This document shows, one piece after another, positions 1 to 8,556 of a DNA stretch of 64,000 bases. The position numbers and the translations under genes were made by a program. Every line of letters starts with the position of its first letter. Position 1 is the first letter of the stretch. This stretch comes from DASZQL01 sp964391865 (GTDB lineage: Bacteria; Planctomycetota; Phycisphaerae; Phycisphaerales; UBA1924), in contig CAYMNQ010000004.1 in the NCBI GenBank assembly GCA_964391865.1, positions 62,001-126,000 of the forward strand. The letters are read 5' to 3'. The notes under the pieces were generated by a model. The model did not search any database and was not told where the DNA came from. It saw only the letters and a program-made list of their open reading frames with translations.

Positions 1-294
1 CGTGACCCATCCGCCCTTGAAGATGATGAGACAAATGCCCCTTCACGAGACACGATTCGCCGGGCGCTGTCATTGCTTCGAAACCTCGCGGCTGCGATGG
101 AACAGCAGCCCCGTGACGGGCGTTTGCCACCCCCTCCGCATGCCGTGACAGTCGGTAGCGGCGGAGCGATCAGTCTAGAGTTTGTCCGAGGTCAATTAGC
201 CATTACGTTCGTGGTGAATCCCGACGCTTCGCTCGAACGCATGTACTTTCTGGAGAACCGACTTCGCTATCGCGACTCGATACCAAGCGGTTGA
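1..294 (+). CDS. Hypothetical protein, 5' end outside window
   Basis: The frame is open from the first base, so the gene starts outside the window; about 97 residues are visible and the internal TTG at 73 is not needed as a start. I do not recognise the family. A polar stretch with a basic helix (TIRRALSLLRNL) is followed by a compact, probably beta-rich part (AISLEF, LAITFVVNPDASLERMYF). The stop overlaps the TTG start of the next gene by four bases, so the two are probably translated together. Base composition is less GC-rich than the rest of the window. It lies on the recombinase side of tRNA-Ala, so it is probably island cargo (inference). Confidence 0.55.
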   Translation, partial: RDPSALEDDETNAPSRDTIRRALSLLRNLAAAMEQQPRDGRLPPPPHAVTVGSGGAISLEFVRGQLAITFVVNPDASLERMYFLENRLRYRDSIPSG

Positions 295-818
295 CGCCGG
301 GCGGGTGGCCCGTAGACACTGCTGGCACATTGGACACTCTCTCTCCGATTCAGCCCGAAGAGATGATTCTTCGGCGCGTTACTCAGGACAAAATGGACTT
401 CGAACGCAAGTCGGTTCGGCGCAATGCTTTTGCGCCGAAGCTGCCGGATAAGAAGAGGGAGAGCAAAGGTGACATTGATGGGCTATCGCTATTCCGCGAA
501 CTATTTCACACGCCCGAAGAGGTTGGCCGCGTTTTGCGAACCCAGGGGACGACGCCAGCGTGGGTTGCTCGCCTTCGTGCCTCCGACATTTTCTCGCTTG
601 GTCTCTCGCTCGTCCCGAACCCGCTCGATGAGTCCAAACATCCGAACGGGGTGGCTCAGCCGGGACATGTGCTAATACCAGAGATTTCAGTAGCAACAGC
701 ATCGAGTAGCGAAGTGATTGAACTTCAGCAGCGTTTGGCGGCGTTAGTCACTAGCGAGAACCTGCTCGGGCCGTTTGATCCGCCACTGCGTCAAACCATC
801 GGCTTTGCTGCCAGATGA
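291..818 (+). CDS. Hypothetical protein, coupled to the gene before it
   Basis: A 175-residue frame from a TTG start that overlaps the preceding stop (TTGA); a later ATG at 363, with GAAGAG just upstream, would give 152 residues. No family is recognised. The middle is basic (FERKSVRRNAF, PDKKRESKGD) and is followed by DGLSLFRELFHTPEEV, a conserved-looking RLRASDIFSLGLSLVPNP segment and a C-terminal helix (EVIELQQRLAALV). No signal peptide or membrane segment is visible. Because it is coupled to its upstream neighbour and sits beside a recombinase and tRNA, a two-gene accessory module such as toxin-antitoxin or defence is possible, but nothing in the sequence proves it. Confidence 0.5.
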   Translation: MTPGGWPVDTAGTLDTLSPIQPEEMILRRVTQDKMDFERKSVRRNAFAPKLPDKKRESKGDIDGLSLFRELFHTPEEVGRVLRTQGTTPAWVARLRASDIFSLGLSLVPNPLDESKHPNGVAQPGHVLIPEISVATASSSEVIELQQRLAALVTSENLLGPFDPPLRQTIGFAAR

Positions 819-855
819 ACACTGCTTGTTCGATTCGACGGGACTGCCGTACGTC

Positions 856-2079
856 TTACCCGCACGCCATCGCCACCCGCTTCGCCAGTTCCAGCGAGCG
901 CTCGGCGTAGATGGTCGTGACTTCCAGCCCGTTGTGCCCGAGCACCGCGCCCGCGCCGTCCAGCCCGAATCGCGCCCGGGCTTCGGTCGCCGCCGTGTGC
1001 CGGAGTTGGTTGGGCGACCACTTCGGCACGCCAGCCTGTTCGCACGCCCGCGTGATCGCCCGCGCATAGCTGGCCGTGGTGTACGCCGAGCCGAGCCGGG
1101 CAGAGCGCCGCCGGAGCGTGCGCCCGTTGCGATAGCCGGGTCGGTTGCCCGCGTTCATCGGTGTCACCCGCTCGGCGTGCCGGACCGCGCGGCGGAGTGA
1201 TTCGCTCTCCGCCGGGTTGAAGAGCGGGGCGCTCAGGTCGGAACGGAAGTAGCGGCGGAGTATCTCTTGGGCGCGCGGGCCGATGCACACGACGCGCTCT
1301 TTGCCGTGGTGCGCGGTTTTGTGGTGGGCGGGGCGGTAGACCCATACGTCGCCGCTCGCGTCAATCTCGCCGAGGGTCATGGCGCACACCTCGCCGGGGC
1401 GCATGCCCGTTGCGCGCTGCACGCGGACCATATCGGCCACCACGGGCGGGAGGTGGGGGAGGGTGGCATCGACCACGGCATCGGCCACGGGCCGAACCGG
1501 TTCGCTCTCACGGGCTTCGGTGCGGCCAGCACGCAAGCCGGGGACCACCAGCAACGAGTGCCAAACGCTCGCGGGCAGCATGCCCTCAGCCGCCGCCCAG
1601 CGGAACATTCCCTTCACGCGGGCGGAATAAGCGTTGACCGTCGCGCGACACAACCTCGAAGATTCGCGGGCTTCCGTGTCCCGTTCCGCGAGCAAGGATT
1701 CCCGGAAGGCCCGGAACTGGAGCGCGCCGAAGTTCGCCGCCGGAGTGGGGCCGTAGAGTTTGCAGAGCCGCCCGGTGACTTGCCGGAGAATGTCAACCTC
1801 GGACGTGGTGAATCCATCGCGGGTGTAGTAGCGGCGTGAGCGGGCCATGAACGCTTTGGAGAGTTCGGCCACGGTCAGCGATCCGCCCTGTCCCTGTTCA
1901 GGGGTCCGCCGCCCGGACACGAGCCACTCAGCGGTGAGCCGGTCATAGGCTCGGCGCGATTCACGCGAGCCGTATTGACCGAGGTAGAAGTCACGCCCGT
2001 TGAGAGTGACGACGGCCTGTCCGCTCGGCTTGTGGCGGCGGTACTTGGGGAGTCGGGCGGGATCGGAGTAGTGGGGCAT
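856..2079 (-). CDS. Tyrosine-type site-specific recombinase (integrase)
   Basis: A 407-residue phage-type integrase that cuts and joins DNA through a tyrosine. An N-terminal AP2-like DNA-binding part (residues 1-60) and a SAM-like core-binding domain (about 70-180) precede the catalytic domain. Visible catalytic residues are Arg227 (TGMRPGE), Lys254 (HHKTAHHG), Arg360 (PNQLRHTAAT), His382 (VLGHNG) and Tyr391 (TTIYAER). The first His of the usual HxxR box is Asn357 here, a variant I have seen in planctomycete integrases. It is transcribed away from tRNA-Ala, whose 3' end lies 119 bp beyond its start, as expected for an element integrated at a tRNA. The start ATG at 2079 is the only good one. 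Confidence 0.93.
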   Translation of the reverse strand: MPHYSDPARLPKYRRHKPSGQAVVTLNGRDFYLGQYGSRESRRAYDRLTAEWLVSGRRTPEQGQGGSLTVAELSKAFMARSRRYYTRDGFTTSEVDILRQVTGRLCKLYGPTPAANFGALQFRAFRESLLAERDTEARESSRLCRATVNAYSARVKGMFRWAAAEGMLPASVWHSLLVVPGLRAGRTEARESEPVRPVADAVVDATLPHLPPVVADMVRVQRATGMRPGEVCAMTLGEIDASGDVWVYRPAHHKTAHHGKERVVCIGPRAQEILRRYFRSDLSAPLFNPAESESLRRAVRHAERVTPMNAGNRPGYRNGRTLRRRSARLGSAYTTASYARAITRACEQAGVPKWSPNQLRHTAATEARARFGLDGAGAVLGHNGLEVTTIYAERSLELAKRVAMACG

Positions 2080-2100
2080 CGGGGAACCTCCCGAAGCCCG

Positions 2101-2120
2101 AAACCGGTAATTACCGGTTT
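2101..2120. promoter_or_regulatory. Perfect 20-bp palindrome between integrase and tRNA-Ala
   Basis: Positions 2101-2110 are the exact reverse complement of 2111-2120 (core CCGGTAATTACCGG). It lies 22 bp upstream of the integrase start and 78 bp past the tRNA-Ala 3' end. It could be an operator for the integrase or a terminator for the tRNA transcript, since a stem with TAATTA as loop is followed by a short T run on the minus strand. The sequence alone does not decide. Confidence 0.5.
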
Positions 2121-2197
2121 TCTCGGTTCACTTCAGGGGTCCAAACCCGACGCGGGTCCGGCGCACAAATGCTTGATTCAGCGGACGTTCCGAAAAG

Positions 2198-2270
<73 letters not shown>

Positions 2271-2301
2271 ATCACAAACGATCAACCAGATTGTCGGACA
2301 A

Positions 2302-2372
2302 CAGGGGAACTAGGATTTGAACCTAGACTAACTGATTCAGAGACAGTTGTGCTACCGTTACACTATTCCCCT
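2302..2372 (-). tRNA. tRNA-Gln (anticodon CTG)
   Basis: Minus-strand cloverleaf: acceptor AGGGGAA pairs fully with TTCCCCT, with discriminator G73 as usual for tRNA-Gln. The D-arm is GTG...CAC, the anticodon loop CTCTGAA (anticodon CTG) closes on a T-T mismatch at 31/39, and the T-arm is CTAGG TTCAAAT CCTAG. CCA is not encoded. A GC hairpin (2385-2402) lies just upstream of its 5' end. Confidence 0.93.
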
Positions 2373-2601
2373 AACACCGGCGGGCCGCCCCTGTCGGGGC
2401 GGTGTGGGCCGGGCGGGCAATAGTACCGCGCTTCGGGCGTCGGGCAAGTCGGGTCGGGGACAGCTTGGAGCTTTGAGCTTTGAGCCAGAAAAGAGAACGC
2501 GCGGCGTTTTGGTCGCCGCGCGTGTCGGGGTGCATTTCAGTGTTTCGGGCTTCCGGTCCGGCTCCAAGCTCCGAACTCTGGACTCCCAACTCGCTGCTCG
2601 C

Positions 2602-2838
2602 TCAGAATCCCTCGGCCGGACGCATGAGCGGGCGAGCGCGGAGCGGTTGCGGCTGGTTGTTATTGGGGACGTTGGGGACGGCCGCCGGGCTGGAGTAGGT
2701 GGCGGGGACTGGCTGGGGCTGCGCGGTGGCCGGGCGCGTGGACTGGGTCAGTCGGCGGCTGCGGGCCGCGTCGATGCCCTGGTCGAGCTTCTGCAGGATG
2801 TTTTTCACCTTGCTGAAGTTTTCCGGCGAAGTAGCCAT
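2602..2838 (-). CDS. Small conserved-looking hypothetical protein
   Basis: A 78-residue protein. The start ATG at 2838 is chosen because AAGGAGG lies eight bases upstream; a longer frame from 2859 would read through this ribosome-binding site. The N-terminal half is a likely amphipathic helix (FSKVKNILQKLDQGIDAARSRR), and the C-terminal half is a proline/glutamine-rich, probably disordered tail (ATAQPQPVPATYSS). No signal peptide or membrane segment is seen, so it is probably cytoplasmic. I do not recognise a function. It is divergent from the phosphodiesterase gene beginning at 3010. Confidence 0.75.
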   Translation of the reverse strand: MATSPENFSKVKNILQKLDQGIDAARSRRLTQSTRPATAQPQPVPATYSSPAAVPNVPNNNQPQPLRARPLMRPAEGF

Positions 2839-3009
2839 CAGTCGTTCCTCCTTGAACACCGCTCATATCGGCCCCGCGGTGCGCTCGCTCGATGGCATCG
2901 AGGAGTTGAGCATCGTGCGAGGGCCGGTTGTGCTGACTGTGCGATGTGGCGGAGTTCTGCGGCGCTCGTGTGCGCGCGCGCCCTCTCGCGCTGCTACGCT
3001 CTCGCGCGC

Positions 3010-3825
3010 ATGCCACAGGTCCCGCTCGCGTTCTTTGGTGATGTGGTCGGCGCCCCCGGAAAGGCGGCGTTTTTGCGCGCGGTGAAGGAACTCCGTGAGC
3101 GGCACGCCGGGCTGCGGGTTGTGGTCAACGCCGAGAATTGCAAGAACGGCAGCGGGCTGCACCCCGAGGGGTACCGCGATCTGCGCGCGGCGGGGGCCGA
3201 CGCGCTGACGCTGGGCGATCACTGCTTTAAGGACACGCGGATCACGCCGTACTTGGATGATGCGAGCGAGCCGATCGCGCGGCCGGCGAACTTGTCGGCG
3301 CTCGCGCGCGGGCGGACGTACAGCCGGATTGATCTGACGAACGAGCCGTCCGACCCGCGGTTATACATCGTGACGGTTCTCGGACGGCTGTTCATGTCGA
3401 TCCCGACGAACGACCCGTTCGCCACGGTGGATTCGGTGATTTCGTCGATCGCGGCGGAGGACGACGCGGGGCTGGTGCTCGTCGAGATTCACGCGGAGGC
3501 GTCGAGCGAGAAGATCGCGATGGCGTGGCACTGCCTCAAGCGCTGGCCGCGGAAGGTGATCGGCGTGGTGGGGACTCACACGCACGTGCAGACCGCCGAC
3601 GCGCGACTGCTCCAGCAATCGATGGCCGCGATCACTGATGTGGGGTTCTGCGGCGGGCACGGCGGTGTGATCGGACGCACGCACGAATCGGTGCTGCACG
3701 TCATGACGACGCAGAACCCGGTGTCGATGGACGTGTGCGACAGCGAAGTCCAGGCGGACGGGTGCATCATCACCATCGACACGGAGTCGCGGTGTGCGGT
3801 GCGGATCGAGACGTTCCAGATGTGA
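3010..3825 (+). CDS. YmdB-like metallophosphoesterase
   Basis: A 271-residue protein of the TIGR00282/YmdB family of dinuclear-metal phosphodiesterases; characterised members cleave 2',3'-cyclic nucleotides. Metal-site motifs are FFGDVVG (Asp11), VVNAENCKNG (Glu42, Asn43), TLGDH (Asp70, His71) and VGTHTHVQTAD. The C-terminal half has the family signature ITDVGFCGGHGGVIGR. Most family members have Asn in TLGNH; here it is Asp. The frame is open far upstream to 2347, but homology begins at the ATG at 3010. No operon partner is visible; the next gene converges on it. Confidence 0.88.
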   Translation: MPQVPLAFFGDVVGAPGKAAFLRAVKELRERHAGLRVVVNAENCKNGSGLHPEGYRDLRAAGADALTLGDHCFKDTRITPYLDDASEPIARPANLSALARGRTYSRIDLTNEPSDPRLYIVTVLGRLFMSIPTNDPFATVDSVISSIAAEDDAGLVLVEIHAEASSEKIAMAWHCLKRWPRKVIGVVGTHTHVQTADARLLQQSMAAITDVGFCGGHGGVIGRTHESVLHVMTTQNPVSMDVCDSEVQADGCIITIDTESRCAVRIETFQM

Positions 3826-3840
3826 TGGGCGAACCCGCGC

Positions 3841-4161
3841 TTATGCCGCTTCGATCTTGATGTACTGTTCGACGCTCGCGAGGTCGGGGGCGATGTGGGG
3901 GAAGTACTTGATGGTCCACGAGGTGCCGAGCGTGGGCTTGGCGTACTTGGTGGAGCGCTCGCGGACTTCCCAGGGGCGCCCGCCGCGGCTGCGGATGTAG
4001 AGCGTCTTCATGCGGTAGGTGCTGGCGTCCTTCAGGCGGCGCTTAATGTCGTCGTCGAAGCGCATGAGGCGCGTGACGGTGCTGACCGACTTGTGGGTGA
4101 AGGGCGCCTTGATGACGGTGCAACGAAGGCTCTGGCCGGGTTTGAAGGATGAGGTCGCCAT
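3841..4161 (-). CDS. Conserved hypothetical protein
   Basis: A 106-residue basic protein. Starting at the ATG at 4161 gives MATSSFKPGQSLRCTVIK. The longer frame to 4317 is rejected because its extension is low in typical protein features. Visible parts are a beta-like N-terminus, a helix-forming TVTRLMRFDDDIKRRLKDA, and a mixed, aromatic C-terminal half (TSWTIKYFPHIAPDLASVEQYIKIEAA). No signal peptide or metal-binding motif is present. Compact size and charge suggest a cytoplasmic nucleic-acid- or ribosome-associated protein, but that is a guess. It is divergent from the MEMO gene at 4404. Confidence 0.7.
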   Translation of the reverse strand: MATSSFKPGQSLRCTVIKAPFTHKSVSTVTRLMRFDDDIKRRLKDASTYRMKTLYIRSRGGRPWEVRERSTKYAKPTLGTSWTIKYFPHIAPDLASVEQYIKIEAA

Positions 4162-4403
4162 GGCGAAATACTCGCGTGCGGAAGTAAAGGCGGGGTGACA
4201 GGATGCGGTTCGCCGGACGCCCACCAGCGCCGGGGTGCCCTCCAGAGAGGGGCGGAGATTGTAGCGAAATGTCCGGCGGGTGCCAGTCGGCCAGCGTGGC
4301 CACCTAACAACACTCAAATTTCATGGGATTCAGGCCGAGAATTCGAAGCGCTCGGGCTACACTGCTGCCCCAACCGAACCGGCCTACTGGCCCGGAGAAC
4401 GCA

Positions 4404-5747
4404 ATGGCCGACCCGCAACCCGCCGTCTTTGATTCAAACGCCCGGCACATGCAGAGCCCGAAGCTGCGCCCCGTCCGCGCCTTCGGCGCGCAGCAGCAGG
4501 ACGGCAAGATGATGCTGGGGCTGGCCGACGCGCGGCAGATCACCGATCAGATGATCTTTGTCAGCCCGGCGTTCCAGACGATCCTTCCCATGATGACGGG
4601 GGAAAAGACGATCGACGCGATCGTCGCGGAAGTCGGACGCGGGCTGACGCGTACGGTGATGGAGAACCTGGTAGCGCAGCTCGATCGGGCGGGGCTGCTC
4701 GAAGGGCCCACCTTCGACGCGGTCCTTTCGAAGATGCGGAAGGAGTTCGATTCGCTGGCGCACCTGCCGCCCGCGTCGACGGCCGCGATGGCGGACACGC
4801 TCGTGCAGCAAGAGTTCGGCGAGCAGACCACCGACGCGCAGAAAGCCGAGCACGCCCCGCGCAAGCTGCGCGAGATGCTCGAGTCGTGGACCAAACAGGT
4901 GATGGACCAGGTGCCGGATCCAAGCTTTGATGTGCTGCCGCGCGCGATCATCGCGCCGCACCTTGACTACTTCCGCGGCTGGCCCAACTACGCGCACGCG
5001 TACGGCAGGCTGCGGGTTGTCGATCGCCCGGACCGCGTGGTGATCCTCGGGACGAATCACTTCGGCATGGGCACGGGGGTGACGGCGTGCGACAAGGGGT
5101 TCGAGACGCCGCTGGGCATCTGCGAGTACGACGCGGCGTTCGCGGACCAGCTCAAGCAGAATCTCGGGCGCGAGCACGCCGAGCAGTTGTTCCAGAACCG
5201 GTACGACCATGAACGCGAGCATTCCATCGAGCTGCACATCCCGTGGGTGCAGCACGTCTTCGCGGCGAAAGGCGGCAGCCACCCGAAGGTGTTCTCGGCG
5301 CTCGTGCATGACCCGTGCCCGAACAACGGCGAGAGCTACGACAACAAGGGGCTTGGCATCCTGCCGTTTGTTGATGCGATGAAGAAGACCATCGACGGGA
5401 TGCCGGGGCGGACGCTGATCGTCGCGTCGGCGGACCTGAGCCACATCGGCGCAACATTCGGCGACCAGCAGACGTATGTCGGCGACACGGACGAAGCCAA
5501 GGCGTTCCGCGAGAAAATCCATCGGCACGACATGGAGATGCTCCAGCTCGTCAGCGAGGGGAAGGCGGAGGAACTGGTCGCGTCGATGGCGTGGCAGCAG
5601 AACCCGACGCGCTGGTGCAGCGTGGGCAACATCGTGGCGGCGATCAAGATTACCGGCGCGAAGAACGTGAAGATGCTGAACTACATGGCCGCCGGCGACG
5701 ATCAGGGGCAGGCGCTGGTCAGTTCGTGCGCCGCGGCGATCGTGTGA
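4404..5747 (+). CDS. MEMO-family protein with N-terminal winged-helix-like domain
   Basis: A 447-residue protein. Residues about 20-110 resemble a small PqqD/winged-helix module (TGEKTIDAIVAEV, LVAQLDRAGLLEG). Residues about 180-447 form a MEMO1/AmmeMemoRadiSam-B fold related to class III extradiol dioxygenases. Expected metal ligands are present: His186 in APHLDYFRGW, His in LGTNHFGMG and Cys in TRWCSVGNI. EHSIELHIPWVQH and SADLSHIG are also family motifs. The usual partners, an AMMECR1 protein and a radical SAM enzyme, are not in the window. Start at 4404 has GGAGAA upstream. The exact reaction is unknown for bacterial members. Confidence 0.87.
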   Translation: MADPQPAVFDSNARHMQSPKLRPVRAFGAQQQDGKMMLGLADARQITDQMIFVSPAFQTILPMMTGEKTIDAIVAEVGRGLTRTVMENLVAQLDRAGLLEGPTFDAVLSKMRKEFDSLAHLPPASTAAMADTLVQQEFGEQTTDAQKAEHAPRKLREMLESWTKQVMDQVPDPSFDVLPRAIIAPHLDYFRGWPNYAHAYGRLRVVDRPDRVVILGTNHFGMGTGVTACDKGFETPLGICEYDAAFADQLKQNLGREHAEQLFQNRYDHEREHSIELHIPWVQHVFAAKGGSHPKVFSALVHDPCPNNGESYDNKGLGILPFVDAMKKTIDGMPGRTLIVASADLSHIGATFGDQQTYVGDTDEAKAFREKIHRHDMEMLQLVSEGKAEELVASMAWQQNPTRWCSVGNIVAAIKITGAKNVKMLNYMAAGDDQGQALVSSCAAAIV

Positions 5748-5751
5748 CCGC

Positions 5752-6081
5752 GTGGGGCTCGGCGCGATGCAGTACGCGATGCTGGCGCTCGGAGCGGTGC
5801 TCGTGCCGATGAGCGCGTGGCTGTTCTGGCGCGGGCGGCAGCGGGCGGACGACGCGCGCACCGCGCTCATGGTGCCCTCGATTGGCGCGGTGAGTACCAC
5901 GACGTGCCTGGTCGTCGGGGCGGCCGGGTTCGCGACGGCGTATCACCTGGTGGTTCATGCGCTGGGGTACACGCAGTTCCGCGCGCCGCTGCCGGTGGCG
6001 CTGGGCGTGGCGGCGGTCGCGGTGCTCGCGTCGTTCGGCGCGGATGCGATGGAGAACCGCGCGGGGCGGGGACCGGAGTAG
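5752..6081 (+). CDS. Small inner-membrane protein of unknown function
   Basis: A 109-residue protein with three probable membrane helices: residues about 8-26, 42-68 (with TTTCLVVGAAGFATAYHLVVHAL) and 80-98. A cytoplasmic RGRQRADDAR loop follows the first. The start is GTG at 5752, four bases after the MEMO stop; ATG at 5767 is an alternative. The short spacing makes co-transcription with the MEMO gene likely. I recognise no family and see no catalytic motif. Confidence 0.65.
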   Translation: MGLGAMQYAMLALGAVLVPMSAWLFWRGRQRADDARTALMVPSIGAVSTTTCLVVGAAGFATAYHLVVHALGYTQFRAPLPVALGVAAVAVLASFGADAMENRAGRGPE

Positions 6082-6205
6082 ATGCCGTGCGGAGTATTCG
6101 CGGGCGGCATAGACGGGGAACTGCTTAACCATGTCGCGCCTCGCATCGCACCGGGGCGTGGTTGACCAGGGCTCGGACCACGGCACCCATCGGGGCGAAG
6201 GTCAC

Positions 6206-6988
6206 TCACGTTGGCGCTGCTTCGGCGCGGGTTTCGATCCACCCGCCGTTCTCGAAGCGGTATGCGCGGTTGGTCGCGGGCCAGCCGGTGGCGTCGGCGA
6301 AGCGACGCTGAAGGTCGGCGGCGATCTGCGCCGGGTTCAGCGTCGTGCCGCGGTAGTCGACGGGCGGCAGGAAGCGCACGCACGCTCGGCTGGTGCGCAG
6401 CAGCGAGCCCCACGCGGTCTGGGCGTAGGGCGCGCCGTCGATGACGGCGGGCAGCACGCGCGCCTTGCCCTTCGCGGCGAGTACGCCGATGCCCTCCTGG
6501 AATGCGAGCAGTTCGCGCGGCGGGCGCTCGATGTGTCCCTCGGGAAACACGCCGATGACGCCCGGGCCCGCGGGGTGCCGGTCGCGCAGGTGGCGCAGCG
6601 CGGCGCGGATCGAGTGGCCATCGCCGCCCTGGCGATCGACGAAAATGACTCTTCCGTACTCCCACAGCGAATCCATTGCGGCGACGCGCATGTCCGCCGC
6701 CATGATCCAGCGCACCTCGAAGGGCAGGACCGCCTGGATGAGCAACGGGTCGATGCCCGCGGTGTGGTTGGCGACGATGATGAGCGGCTCGGCGGGCGGC
6801 ACGTGCTCGACGCCCTCGGCGCGGACGCGGTGCATGAGACGCGTGTAGGTCTGCAGCAGCCGGTAGAGGAATTGCCCGGCGAATTCGCCGCCGCGGACGG
6901 GTGCGCGCGTGATCCACACCGCGAGCGCGGCGAGGGCAAGCCAGAGAACCGCGCCGATGGGCAACGCGAGCCAGGCGAGCGCGCTCAT
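6206..6988 (-). CDS. 1-acyl-glycerol-3-phosphate acyltransferase family protein
   Basis: A 260-residue PlsC-type acyltransferase that transfers a fatty acyl chain to a lysophospholipid or related acceptor at the membrane. One N-terminal membrane helix (residues about 5-27) is followed by the catalytic NHTAGID box (His75, Asp80) and the acceptor-binding FPEGHIER box (148-155). Length is normal for the family. Its start overlaps the stop of the amine oxidase gene upstream by four bases, so the two form an operon. The acceptor cannot be told from the sequence. Confidence 0.88.
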   Translation of the reverse strand: MSALAWLALPIGAVLWLALAALAVWITRAPVRGGEFAGQFLYRLLQTYTRLMHRVRAEGVEHVPPAEPLIIVANHTAGIDPLLIQAVLPFEVRWIMAADMRVAAMDSLWEYGRVIFVDRQGGDGHSIRAALRHLRDRHPAGPGVIGVFPEGHIERPPRELLAFQEGIGVLAAKGKARVLPAVIDGAPYAQTAWGSLLRTSRACVRFLPPVDYRGTTLNPAQIAADLQRRFADATGWPATNRAYRFENGGWIETRAEAAPT

Positions 6989-8466
6989 GCGCTCGCTCCT
7001 GGGACCGAGAGGCGCTCGGCGGGCCGCGCGATCAGCCGTTCGGCGGCGACTAGCCCGCTACGGATCGCGCCTTCCATTGTGCCGGGGTGATCGATCGAGC
7101 AGAAATCGCCGGCGAGATGCAGGCGGGCGGGCGCGCCGGGCGAGGCGGCAAGGCCTGTCGAAAGAACCGGCGCGGCAGCGGTGAGCTGCCCCGGCGCGGG
7201 GAACGCGGCACCGCCGCCCGACCACTCGTCGCTGGTCCAGTCGATGAATTCGGTGTGGCGCGCGGCGCGGACCAAGCCCGGAACGACCGGCTCGATCGCG
7301 GCGTGGAGCGCGCGGGTGCGGCGGGCTCCCTGGCGCATGCGGTGCAGTTCGGCGGCGGGTCCGGCGATGAGCGCCGCGACGGCGCGCGGGCCGTTGGTGA
7401 AATCGGGCGCGGCGGCGTACACGCGGCCCGCTTCGCCCTCGGTCAGCGCATCGATCGGCGCTCGCGGCGTGGTCGGGCCGTCGAGCACGGTGAGCGATTT
7501 CACGCACGGGCCGGTGCGGATCGCGGCGGCGTCGGGCAGCGCAGGGGTGAACGCGATGCGCCGCCACACCGGCGGGGGCGCGGCGAGGATGACATGATCG
7601 CACTCGATGCGCCCCGCGCGCTGACTGGTGACGACCGCCGAGCGCTCGCGCAGTTCGATGCGCGTGACGGGCGATGACAGCCGCAGTGCGCCGAGGGGCA
7701 AACGGGCGGCGAGGCGCGCGGCGAGCTGATCGTTCCCGCCGACGATGCGCGATCCGGCGAGCGGGTCGAGCCAGTGGTCCGGGCCGGCGGCGAGGGAGAG
7801 GATGCACGCGAGCGTGCTCTGCTGCTGGGGCAGTGCGGCGTGCCGGCTCGTCAGGAGGGCGGTGAGTGCGCGCCGCGCGGGGTCGGAGATGTTCGAGCGG
7901 CGGAGCCACTGGCTTGTGGGCCAGTTGTCGAGCGACGCCGCATCGGCGGCGAGCCACGGCGGGTCATGTGCCAGCGCGTGAACGTTGTTGCCCAGTTCGC
8001 TCAGCGCGGCCCGGAGCTCGGCGAATAGGGCGCGCTGATCGGTCGGCGGCGAAGATTCCGCGGCGAACACGAAGCGCGGGTCAGAGGGGGCTTGGCGCGC
8101 GGGCTGCAAAGGAAGGCTCATCCGCTCGGCGAGCGCGGCGGCGGCGGTGTGATGCGGCGCGATAAAGTCCGCGCCGGCTTCAACCGGGACGCCCGGGATC
8201 AGGTCGCGGCGCGTGTGGACCCGCCCGCCCGCGCGGCCGCGGGCCTCGAGCACGGTGACGACGAACCCCGCTGCGACGAGGCGCTCGGCGGCGGAGAGCC
8301 CGGCGAGTCCCGCGCCGATGACAACCACGCGCGGGCCGCCGGCGGGCGCGGTGCGATCGACCGATCGGCAGGCGATCGGCATCGCCGCCGGCGCGAGCGC
8401 GACGGCGGCGGCGCGGCGCGCGAACTCACGACGGGTGATGCCGGGTTGGGCGCGGGGCGCGGGCAT
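6985..8466 (-). CDS. Exported FAD-dependent amine oxidase/desaturase-like protein
   Basis: A 493-residue flavoprotein. The N-terminus has a twin-arginine signal (ITRREFARRAAA plus a hydrophobic stretch) ending near AMPIAC, so folded export by Tat, perhaps with lipidation, is likely. The FAD site follows: VVVIGAGLAGLSAAERL (GxGxxG at residues 51-56), TVLEARGRAGGRVHT, and a C-terminal LHLAGDF...GTMEGAIRSG motif as in monoamine oxidase/phytoene desaturase families. Start at 8466 gives the Tat signal a normal length; the longer frame to 8559 would bury it. Substrate is unknown. It overlaps the acyltransferase gene. Confidence 0.85.
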   Translation of the reverse strand: MPAPRAQPGITRREFARRAAAVALAPAAMPIACRSVDRTAPAGGPRVVVIGAGLAGLSAAERLVAAGFVVTVLEARGRAGGRVHTRRDLIPGVPVEAGADFIAPHHTAAAALAERMSLPLQPARQAPSDPRFVFAAESSPPTDQRALFAELRAALSELGNNVHALAHDPPWLAADAASLDNWPTSQWLRRSNISDPARRALTALLTSRHAALPQQQSTLACILSLAAGPDHWLDPLAGSRIVGGNDQLAARLAARLPLGALRLSSPVTRIELRERSAVVTSQRAGRIECDHVILAAPPPVWRRIAFTPALPDAAAIRTGPCVKSLTVLDGPTTPRAPIDALTEGEAGRVYAAAPDFTNGPRAVAALIAGPAAELHRMRQGARRTRALHAAIEPVVPGLVRAARHTEFIDWTSDEWSGGGAAFPAPGQLTAAAPVLSTGLAASPGAPARLHLAGDFCSIDHPGTMEGAIRSGLVAAERLIARPAERLSVPGASA

Positions 8467-8556
8467 GGGGGCAGGGTATCGCGCGGTGGAGCGTCGAGGC
8501 TGATCGGAGCATCGGGCGCGGGACCCGACGAGAATCTGCGAGCTCGGGGCGCGACG

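Noticed and set aside
2385..2402. GC hairpin as a terminator for the tRNAs
   Set aside because: It lies upstream of the tRNA-Gln 5' end, since both tRNAs are on the minus strand.
2347..3009. Extension of the YmdB-like frame over the tRNA-proximal gap
   Set aside because: Starts within tRNA-Gln and covers repeats; family homology begins at the ATG at 3010.
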